A DNA stretch of 64,000 bases. Source: Bacteroidota bacterium. GTDB lineage: Bacteria > Bacteroidota > Bacteroidia > Palsa-965. A program made the position numbers and the translations under genes. The notes beneath the pieces are model-generated. The model saw nothing but the letters and a program-made list of their open reading frames with translations, had not been told where the DNA came from and searched no databases. Positions 1-9,000 of the stretch are shown piece by piece (the first letter of the stretch is position 1; every line of letters starts with the position of its first letter). The stretch spans positions 1 to 64,000 of the forward strand of contig JABDCB010000002.1 in assembly GCA_013288325.1 (NCBI GenBank). Reading direction: 5' to 3'.

Positions 1-81
1 GTAACAGAAAGAGGCAGCCGAATAGATGACAGGCGATCAGAAGCAGCCATGGAAGACCGGAAAAAAGCCGGATATTTTTAA
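1..81 (+). CDS. cysD: Sulfate adenylyltransferase subunit 2, C-terminal end (partial)
   Basis: Frame 1 is open from the first base and ends at TAA 79-81. Its last residues (SEAAMEDRKKAGYF) match the conserved tail of CysD, the PP-loop ATP sulfurylase subunit that makes adenosine 5'-phosphosulfate. The rest lies outside the window. Only 20 bases separate it from the cysN ATG, so the two subunits are very likely co-transcribed. The identification rests on this short tail plus the cysN neighbour. Confidence 0.85.
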   Translation, partial: VTERGSRIDDRRSEAAMEDRKKAGYF

Positions 82-101
82 CCCTGAAAACTAAATTGTT
101 T

Positions 102-1376
102 ATGTCAACACATACACTTCCCGTACAACAAGAAATGGAGCTCCTTCGGTTTACCACCGCAGGATCGGTAGATGATGGAAAGAGTACGCTTATTGGCCGC
201 CTTCTGTATGACAGCAAATCGATATTTGAAGACCAGTATGAATCGATCCGGGCAAGCAGTGAAAAGCGGGGAGAAGAATATGTCAATCTGGCTTTGCTTA
301 CCGATGGGCTCCGTGCTGAGCGAGAACAAGGCATTACCATTGATGTGGCTTACCGGTATTTTGCAACACCCCGTCGCAAATTTATTATTGCCGACACGCC
401 GGGACATATACAGTACACACGTAACATGGTCACCGGTGCCTCCACAGCTCATGCAGCCATTATATTGATTGATGCACGAAAAGGTGTGATAGAGCAAACC
501 CGTCGGCACAGTTATATTGCCTCCCTCCTGCGTATTCCCCACCTGATTGTATGCGTTAATAAGATGGATCTGGTTGGTTTTCAGGAAGACGTATTCGACC
601 GTATTGAAAAGGAATACAGAACGTTTGCAGAGGGTTTGGGAGAAACGAAATTGCATTTTATCCCTATCAGTGCTTTATTGGGTGATCAGGTGGTGGAACC
701 ATCTTCCAATATGCCCTGGTTCAAAGGATCTACATTACTGCAATTGCTCGAAACACTTCCTGTTACCGATGATGAGCGCCAGGAGGAAGCAAGGTTTCCG
801 GTTCAGTATGTCATTCGTCCGATGAATCCTGCCTATCACGATTACAGGGCTTATGCAGGAAGAATAGCCGGTGGCACTTTTCGGATAGGCGATGCAGTGA
901 AAATATTGCCTTCCGGAACCCCCGCTACTATTAAATCGATTGAGCGTTATCAGGAAGTGTTGAAACAGGCTTCTGCTCCTATGAGCGTTTCGCTTGTATT
1001 GGACAGAGAGGTGGATATTTCAAGAGGGGATATGATCGTAGCCGAAGGCAAAGAACCGCGTCAGACACAGGATTTGGAAGTGATGCTATGCTGGATGGGC
1101 GAAAAGCCGTTGCAGATCAACGGGCGCTACCTGCTCAAACATACCAGCAGGGAGCTACGCTGTGTGGTAAAAGCAGTACAATATAAAGTGGATATAAGTG
1201 CGCTCGAAAACAGAAAGGGAGAAGAAGAAATTAAACTGAATGATATTGCCCGCGTTAATATCCGTGTTACCGCACCTCTTTTTATCGATTCTTATTCCCG
1301 TAACAGGAATACGGGAAGCCTTATTCTGATTGATGAAAATACCAATGCAACAGTAGGGGCGGGGATGATTATCTGA
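102..1376 (+). CDS. cysN: Sulfate adenylyltransferase subunit 1 (CysN GTPase)
   Basis: This 424-aa translation-factor-like GTPase couples GTP hydrolysis to sulfate activation by CysD. Visible motifs are the P-loop at residues 21-29 (GSVDDGKST), DTPGH in switch II and NKMD for guanine recognition. EF-Tu-like domains II and III follow. The length fits a stand-alone CysN with no CysC (APS kinase) fusion at the C-terminus. A TTG six bases upstream (96) could also start translation; the ATG at 102 is preferred. The gene directly follows cysD, and its last 8 bases overlap the convergent ElaA-type gene. CysDN forms the first step of assimilatory sulfate reduction in the cytoplasm. Confidence 0.95.
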   Translation: MSTHTLPVQQEMELLRFTTAGSVDDGKSTLIGRLLYDSKSIFEDQYESIRASSEKRGEEYVNLALLTDGLRAEREQGITIDVAYRYFATPRRKFIIADTPGHIQYTRNMVTGASTAHAAIILIDARKGVIEQTRRHSYIASLLRIPHLIVCVNKMDLVGFQEDVFDRIEKEYRTFAEGLGETKLHFIPISALLGDQVVEPSSNMPWFKGSTLLQLLETLPVTDDERQEEARFPVQYVIRPMNPAYHDYRAYAGRIAGGTFRIGDAVKILPSGTPATIKSIERYQEVLKQASAPMSVSLVLDREVDISRGDMIVAEGKEPRQTQDLEVMLCWMGEKPLQINGRYLLKHTSRELRCVVKAVQYKVDISALENRKGEEEIKLNDIARVNIRVTAPLFIDSYSRNRNTGSLILIDENTNATVGAGMII

Positions 1377-1821
1377 GAATCATGATATAATGGGGAATGT
1401 TATCTTCCAGATATTCTTCGCCTTCGATTTCAAAACCGAAGGAAGCATAGAATTTCTTAAGATAGCTTTGAGCCCCTATACGTACAGGCACTTTTCCGTA
1501 TAATTTATGAATGTTTTCCAGGCTTTGTAACATGAGCTCCTTTCCTGCACCTGATGATCTTGCAGCAGGTGAGGTCACGACACGGCCAATAGAAGCTTCC
1601 TTATAACTGACTCCGGCTGGAACGATGCGTGCATAGGCAACAAGCTTTCCTTCCGGATTATATCCTTGTAAATGCAGGCAAGAGTTATCTTTTCCGTCAG
1701 CATCCTGAAATACACAATTCTGTTCTACCACAAATACTTCATTGCGGAGTTGTATGATTGCATATAATGCCTCCGGGCTGAGTTCGGAGAAAGGGGTAAG
1801 GGTCCAATTAACTTTGTTCAT
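1369..1821 (-). CDS. ElaA-type GNAT family N-acetyltransferase
   Basis: The 150-aa protein has the ElaA signature near the N-terminus (LRNEVFVVEQ followed by DADGKD) and a GNAT acetyl-CoA binding region around residues 80-100 (IGRVVTSPAARSSGAGKEL, equivalent to the Q/RxxGxG/A loop). It probably transfers an acetyl group from acetyl-CoA to an amine; the substrate of ElaA proteins is not established. It is convergent with cysN, with an 8-bp overlap. No terminator lies between them. Confidence 0.85.
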   Translation of the reverse strand: MNKVNWTLTPFSELSPEALYAIIQLRNEVFVVEQNCVFQDADGKDNSCLHLQGYNPEGKLVAYARIVPAGVSYKEASIGRVVTSPAARSSGAGKELMLQSLENIHKLYGKVPVRIGAQSYLKKFYASFGFEIEGEEYLEDNIPHYIMILR

Positions 1822-1881
1822 GTACGTTTTGAAATAGAATAGTGACTAACCGGAGCTGGATACTTCGCTTTGTAAATTTGA

Positions 1882-2138
1882 TCAATAATGAAACCTACAG
1901 GAAATAACAATAATGGCTTCCGGAGTTACCTGGTAAATCAGTCTGTCAGCCTCTGTGATTCTCCGGCTCCAGCATCCTTTCAATTGGTGTTTCAATGGCT
2001 CCGGTTTGCCTATTCCCTTGAAGGGATGAGATTGAATGGCTTCTAAAAGATCAATAATCTTATTGTAATTTTTTTTGTTGGTTGCTGCCATTCATTGAGT
2101 TGAGATTCGGCAGTTGGTGTAAAAAGAACCGGTTTCAT
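1882..2138 (-). pseudogene. YoeB-like type II toxin, frameshifted
   Basis: The readable C-terminal 69 aa (1882-2091) are a clear Txe/YoeB mRNA interferase: HPFKGIGKPEPLKH, GCWSRRITEADRLIYQV and the terminal SCRFHY. The N-terminal part lies in another frame starting at ATG 2138, which overlaps the antitoxin stop as ATGA and reads MKPVLFTPTAESQLNEWQQ, the usual YoeB N-terminus. Adding one base would give 85 aa, the normal family length. The two frames meet around an A8 run (T8 on the + strand near 2069-2076). The gene may be broken, may be expressed through -1 slippage on the A run, or the base may be an assembly error. Translation from the internal ATG at 2091 would give a toxin lacking its first strand and helix. 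Confidence 0.8.
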
Positions 2139-2368
2139 TTCAGCTTTTTCAGCTTCAATTTTTTCAGCTTCCCGGCTTTAGCTTCCTGTAAGGATTGTTC
2201 GAGTAGTTTACGGTTATTCTCCGTGCTTACTAAATAAGCAGTCTGATCATCATCTGATGTAGGGTGGATTTTAATTTCCACTTCTCCCTCATCCTTGAAA
2301 AGAGTTTTGATCTTTTTGAGGAAGGAGACATTCAGATCGGATACTTTGACACGAAATACGGTTTCCAT
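2135..2368 (-). CDS. Antitoxin of the YoeB-like toxin
   Basis: This 77-aa protein lies directly upstream of the toxin, and its TGA stop overlaps the toxin ATG (ATGA at 2135-2138), the normal arrangement of a type II module. It begins METVFRVKVSDL and contains a YLVSTENNRKLLEQSL segment, typical of short Bacteroidota antitoxins paired with YoeB/Txe toxins. The Lys/Leu-rich C-terminus (KLKKLKLKKLK) comes from a near-perfect 15-bp tandem duplication around 2137-2170. Role inferred mainly from position and size. Confidence 0.75.
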   Translation of the reverse strand: METVFRVKVSDLNVSFLKKIKTLFKDEGEVEIKIHPTSDDDQTAYLVSTENNRKLLEQSLQEAKAGKLKKLKLKKLK

Positions 2369-2439
2369 AGCTACATTATCTACCTACTAAGGTAAGGCAA
2401 AAAAGGTTCTTTCGGGAAAGCATTTAACCTATAAACAAA

Positions 2440-2460
2440 GGGCCGCAAATTGCGACCCCT
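2440..2460 (-). terminator. Possible terminator downstream of gcvH
   Basis: An imperfect hairpin (GGG-C-CGC stem against GCG-A-CCC, loop AAATT) is followed on the minus strand by a T-rich stretch (TTTGTTTAT). It lies about 90 bases past the gcvH stop. The stem is short with one internal mismatch, so the call is weak. Confidence 0.3.
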
Positions 2461-2549
2461 ATTCTAAAATAACATGAGTAAATGTTCTTCAAATACCTGA
2501 CAAACCCTATCAAAAGATAGAATCCGGCTCCGGGAAGAACACTCAATAA

Positions 2550-2930
2550 TCAGTGCCCTGTCAGTGCCTTGTAATCAGCAGCGCTAAGCAATTTAGTCAG
2601 CTCGCCTGCATCCTTTATTTCCAGTTTTATCATCCAGCCTTTGCCGTAAGGATCTTTATTTACGCTTTCAGGATTGGATTGGAGCTCCGGATTTACGGCC
2701 ACCACTTTTCCGGAGATAGGCATAAAGAGATCAGAAACGGTTTTAACGGCCTCTACCGTGCCGAAAACAGCTTCATGAGCCAGGTCTTCGCCTTCGGTCT
2801 CAATTTCTACATAGACAATATCTCCCAATTCGCTTTGAGCGAAATCAGTTACACCTACAACGGCTGTATTGCCTTCTACCCTTACCCATTCGTGATCTTT
2901 TGTGTACTTCAGATTTTCCGGAAAATTCAT
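2550..2930 (-). CDS. gcvH: Glycine cleavage system H protein
   Basis: The 126-aa lipoyl carrier shuttles the aminomethyl group between the P, T and L proteins of the glycine cleavage system. The lipoylation site is Lys63 in [11 protein letters not shown], and the [13 protein letters not shown] segment is typical of the family. Length is normal. It lies 91 bases downstream of sprA on the same strand, so it may be a readthrough gene or have its own promoter; a TATCTTTA near-match to the -7 box lies at 2962-2969. Confidence 0.97.
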   Translation of the reverse strand: MNFPENLKYTKDHEWVRVEGNTAVVGVTDFAQSELGDIVYVEIETEGEDLAHEAVFGTVEAVKTVSDLFMPISGKVVAVNPELQSNPESVNKDPYGKGWMIKLEIKDAGELTKLLSAADYKALTGH

Positions 2931-3021
2931 AGTTGAACAGATTGTCTTGTTATAATTCGGGTAAAGATAAGTTTTAAATAAAAAAAAGAGTCAGATAATG
3001 GATGTTTTTTTCGAAACCCAA

Positions 3022-6000
3022 TTATAGGGTAAGACGGAGCGAAATACCGATATGGGTATTGGAAGTAAGGAATGACGTGGAAACAAGTGGATTAGTACGT
3101 ATATAATCCCAGAACAACCGAACACTCAGTTTATCGCTCAGCATATAGTCAGCCGAGCTTTTTACCGACAGAAGATCCGTTCCGGAGGTAAGCTGGTTAT
3201 ATTCAGGATCCATTTTCCGGATCACTGTCTGGTTATTGCGATAGGAAAAATCTACCTTTATTTTCAGGTCGCTTTTGACCGGTTTTTTCATGTAATTGGG
3301 GAAGAGCTTACGTTCCTTCATCTTGAAAGGGTAGCCAAATCCAACGGTAAGCTCCTTTCCGCTGATCTCTGTAACCTGGGTGCTTGTGACACTAAGCGAA
3401 ACGGTTCTGTCTTTCTTTATCTCCAGCTTCACCAGCAGGTTGTTTTTCATGGTCATATCGGCACCGATAAGCGGGCTGAACTGTTCAGAAAGAGTAACAG
3501 AAGGAATCGTGTATTTGGAAAGGAAGTCGCCGGCCGAATTTCGTGTCGTATCGCCAAAACCAGTACCATGCGGGTCGTTAAAGTTAAGATTGCTGTTAAA
3601 TGACCCCATTGCGTAACTTGACCGGTAAGCATGGGAAAGGGTAAAACTCTTGAAATATTTTTTCATTTTTTCATTTTTCGACAACCCATCGTAAGTAAAT
3701 CTCCAGTTGGGTTTAGGAACAGAAAGGAAAGGATTGGTCGAGACTCCACTCGCATTTTTTCCGGTATAAGCAGCAAGGAATGCCGGTATCAGGACACTTT
3801 GTGATTCAGAGCTGTAACCGTTGTAAAAACCGGTTGTAGGGTTGATGCTTGCACCTATCGGGCTGTTTGGATTCTGGGCCAGACGTTGAGAGATAGTAAA
3901 CCGGTTGTTCAGGAATTGATGAAAGACATCAGAAGAAAAATCGGAATGGTCATTTTTAAGCGTGGTCCGGATCATAATATAGGACATACTGAAGTTGCCG
4001 CTCTCGGAAGGAGTAACACTTGTATAGTCCTGAATAATAGGATCCCATCGGAAATATTCACTCCGGTTATCGGCTTGCTGAATATTGGCATTTAATTCCA
4101 CCTTAAAGTCGGGGAAAGGTTCCAGGTTCATCCGCCCGTTTAAATTCTTGGTTTGCGTTCGGGCAAATGGATTAAAGAGCGATGCCGTATGTACCAGCCA
4201 TCCTTGCTCGGCCGCATAAATTCCGTAATGCGCCTGATCTCCGCCAAAGTGATCCTGCTCACCAAACAGGAAACCGAGTCCCGGCCCCTTAAAATTATTA
4301 TCCATACCCAGGATAGTCGATTCTTTGTTATAGCCAGGCAGAATCGTTCCCCTGTTGGTGGTATAGCTTACCGAAATTGTCTTGATAGCCATTATGGCCC
4401 TGGCAGCATATTCTATGATGTCAGGCGGATCCTGTTTCTTGGTCGAGTCGGCCTTTGTTTTTGTTTTTCCACCCGGGCCAGCAGGGGTTACCGGAGGTGT
4501 AACAGTAGGTTTAGTAGAAGGCGGAGGCTTGGGTGTTTGACCCGGCGGTTTCTTAGCATTAATCTTTTTGAAATAAGGAATCTTGTTGTACAAATTCACC
4601 ATATTGCCTTGCCCGTTCCAGGTCCATTGGGAAGAGTTCTGAATCGTATTTCCAAGCGAGTCGGCAGAAAAAGGAGCACGTAACCAGTCATAACTGGTAC
4701 CATAACGTACCGTAGCCGTTGCAAAATCTAAAATCGGAATTTTGTTGATCGGAATAGCATAATTGATATTCGCCGTCTGGTGATAATGGGTATTACTACC
4801 CAGCCCCAGCAGGGAATTCATCATGCTGTCGCGTTTTTGTTGTGTGTCTATAGCTCCTTCAGGTTCCAGAACACGACTTTCATTCAATGCATTAAAGTCA
4901 ATTTTAAGTGTTTTTGTAAGATCGTATTTCAAATCATAATTGCGGGTAATGTTAAATGTTTTATTGTAAGTAGGCTGAATCGGAATATCGTCGATCCCCG
5001 TTGTGTTACGGTTTAAGTTCTCGTTATAGCTACGGTTAATATCCGTAACAAACGACATGCTGGTGATGGTGGTATTAAAGTTGATGTCTTTAATTAAAGC
5101 CAGGTATTTGTGTTTATTCAAATACGGATTTTTCCCGAATGGCTTTATGTTTTTTGGTTGTTTGGTGAAGTTGTATGCCAAGCCGCCACGGTAGTTACGC
5201 AAAATGCTGTGATCAATAGTTGGAGATCTGTTCAGCACCTCGGAAAAAGAATAGTTGAGTGCAATATTTTCAGGATCGTAAAAACGAGGCTTCTTGGTAG
5301 AGCCTTTGGCTCGTTCTTTTTTTACATTGGTAAAGTTGAGACTTCGCCTTTTTGTGAGTGTAAGAATTTCATTTTTGATTTTATTCTGTTCTTCTATGGA
5401 AAGATTTTTTACCAGGATATCCGGATCCAGGGGATTATATTGGGGTGTAGAAAGGCTTTCGGCATAACCTACAAACATGGGAATACGCATATTGACTTTG
5501 GTAGGAAAGAATTTACCCAATTCAAGCTGGGAAGAAACATCAACTCCTACATCTGTTTCTTTTTGACGGTTACTCACTTTCGAATCAATGCTTCCGAAAC
5601 CGGGTGTGCTGTAGTTTCCGGCAACGGTAAGAGTTCCAAAGTCGGCCAGTTTGGATGTCATCCGTCCGATGGCAGCCCAACCTCCGCTTTCATCAAATTC
5701 GGTAAGTCTTAATTCATCCACCCATATTTCCGCACATTTCGATTGTCCGTCATCAGCCGGTCCGCCGGGATATTTTTTAGGGTTTCTTACCCCAATCATA
5801 ATTGTACTGAGGGCGGCCAGGTTAGGACTTCCTTTGATGGTAATCGTTCGTCCACCACCTTGCGGATAATGTGCCTCTATAGTAAGGGAAGCTATGCCGG
5901 AAGTAATCTGTTCGTTGCGCAACTGTTTGGCCGACTGCAGGTCGGCAAAGGCCAGGTCCAGCAGGTTGGCATCAGGCCATACCGTCGAAGCAGCGGCATC

Positions 6001-9000
6001 GCCATAACTGCCGGGAGGAGTAACCGTAAGAGGAATAGAATATTCATAATAATTGTCTGTAAAATCGGTTCCTAAACGGATGAAACATTCCAGGTCATTA
6101 TTTTTCAGAATTGCTCCGTTAGGACCCGCTTCGGCATGGATAAACATATTGATCCTCTTATAGGAACGAACATCCATGGTCACCGTTTTATAAGCAGCCC
6201 GCGCATCGCCATCTTTCAGTCCGCATACTTTAAGAGACAGGGATTGTTCGTTCAGCTGAATAATGGTAGCTGTAGCAGCACTTTGCTGACGTACGATACC
6301 GGGAGGTAAAACATAATTCACCGGTATGCGGCTTCCGTTTTCTTCAATGTTTACGGCTGCCAGATCAAATGCAGTAATGTTGTCATCATTCGGAATATAT
6401 TCCCCGGGAGTAAGCAGGGAGTAATTATAACGTCTCCATTCATCTCTTACCAACTCAAGGCGAGCCATACGACAGATGACGGGCTTGTCGCAATTTTTAA
6501 AATAAACGCGAATGAAACGGATCGATTTAAAGTCGTCAATCGTACCTACTTTTTTATAATATTCACTTATCGGTATACGAAACTGATACCAGCCAATAGG
6601 TCGATTCCTGCCATCAATGGTATTGACTGTTGGCTGTGTATAGTCGGTAATAAAATTTGTTCCCACTTTCGTCGGATTGATATCATTGGCCGTCAGTTTG
6701 ACATGGTATTCATAGTACGCCTCCGTCTCGCTCAGTGTATTATCATGGTTTACATCTTCTGTATTCGGTATGGTGCTGGCCTGGGTGGAATAGGATTCAT
6801 TATATCCCCATCTGTTGGCTACTCCGGTAGGAAGGGAGTTACCTTCTGCCCCGTTAAATTTTTTGTAGCGTCCCAATGTCGGCACCTGTTGATTATCATA
6901 ATCCGTTCCCCGGAAATAGTGGAAGTCATCGGCACTCGGGTCGGAATAAGCGCTATCGGCCGCTCCGCTTCCGGATCCGAAGGCTCTTGTTACTGCCGTT
7001 ATGTAGGAAGAGTAGAAGGCCCTTTCGTCGGCATCACCCATACAATCAAATCCCACGTCCTGCGCCACACGGGTAGGGTTATCATTTCCAAATGCATTTA
7101 CCACCACCTGTGCATTCGGAACACGGCCCCAGATAGTTGCATCGTAACTCGAAGGGTCTATAGCTCCTATGCTGGCATTATAAACCAATCCGTTTTCATA
7201 TTCCTTTCTGGAGTCCCGGAGAATGTCTTCGGAAATATCACCTAAATCAAAATACAGGTCGCCGGTAAGGTTAGGGGCTGTATTATCTACGTTAAAGGGA
7301 TCCATCATCCAGAACTGGATAAACTGAATATTGGCAGCCTCAAAGTCATTGGTCGTTATCTGACGCATCATACCTCCCCATCTCGACTGAGGATTTTTGA
7401 GTGTTCCGTCTGCATTCAGACCCGCCGAGTGAGCCCTTGTGTTGGGCAATACATCAAAGTTGTAAGGTCCGCGTTCATTGGGATAATAAGCCAGGTCCAG
7501 TACTCCGATTGGAACCGGCTGACCGGTGGTGCTTTGTTTGTTTGGAAAAATTTCCGTTTCAAAGATCTCCCGTGTAAAGTGATCGGACATCATCGCCTTT
7601 GAAATATTGGGTGGGGTTATACTATTTCCCAGACGCATAAACAAGGGGTCAATGGTATACCAGCATAAACGTGCACGGTTAAATCCGACAGCGAGGGATG
7701 TGTCGCTTACCAATGTTTCCGGAAACAAGGCCGGGTCGTTTGGGATGGAAGAAATGGACCAGGCACTTTGTTGTTTAAGATCGATAGCCGATTGGGTTCC
7801 TTCAAAGTCATCGATATAAGACGTTCCTCCTGCACCAATTGCTTTATTATAACCCGGAATAAGAGCAGCCCATTCTCCCGTGGCATTGATATTCGACATT
7901 TCTTTTGTCTGGATAAGCGGTATCTTATCTACAAGACGTGTCAGCCACGGAGCATCCGTACGGTAGTTTACGTTGGTACCAATCATGGTGTTATTGATTG
8001 GCTCATCGCCGATATTTACTTTTTGTGTAAGCGGACGTTCCGTCAGATTAAGTACCGTACCGCCGATTGTAAAATCCTTGTTGAATCGGTAGTCCAGATG
8101 GGTTCCGATGAGTGACTTGGTTTGAATATTGAACAGCGAGTTACTCTCCAGCGAAATCTTGATAGGTGCACCGGATGACAAAAGTCCTTCGTTGATGATT
8201 TTAACGCGGCCCAAAGCATAGTCAACGGTATAGTCCACGTTTTCCGTAAGCGGAACACCACCCGATGTTACCTGAACGGATCCTTGTGGAATATTTACCG
8301 CATTCAGACTTATATCATTGGAGGCGGCTCCCTTGTATTGACCCCGGAGTTTAAACCTGTTTAGTTTCTGTATCTGTTGTGCCGCAGTACGTGTTGAATC
8401 GTATAACTGAGGGAAAGCATATTTCGCAACCAGATCGGGGGCTGTGGGATCATACATCTTTTGGGCCAGATAATCCCCAAAGGGTTCCGTGACGGGTATT
8501 ATCACCCGCCCCTTCGCCGCATCAATGGTTACCCCATCGATAAAGTCATAAATACCATCGGGTATAGGGTCCAGGTTGGCATTCAAATGGTCGGCATTTA
8601 ACACCTGGATAAGAGGTTTGCCACTGATAGGACCTTCCGGGATATAACGGATATCCGTGGCGGTAGCCGGGTTGTTGTAAATAATATCGCAAACGAAATT
8701 CTGAGGGTTAACCTGATAAGCTCCGATGGAATAAATGTTTTTCATCATCAGATTCCAAAGGAGGGTATCGGAGTGTGGGCTTACGTTGGTGCTCTTAAGC
8801 ATTTTTACAAACAGCACATTATCGCCAGAGATACCGTCGTCGGAAAATTCACCAACCTGATAAATAGCATTGCCAATAGTATACTGGTAGGCTACGGCCA
8901 GTACTTCATCATAGTTTAATGCAGCATTCAGGGAAATGTATCCAAGCCGTTTGTTGATGGTAAAATCGTTGGGACCCAGTTTCTTTGAAAACTGCACTTT

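Noticed and set aside
6703..7245. 180-aa ORF opposite sprA, and other long antisense ORFs in sprA and maeB
   Set aside because: All lie fully within well-supported genes on the other strand and have no recognisable domains.
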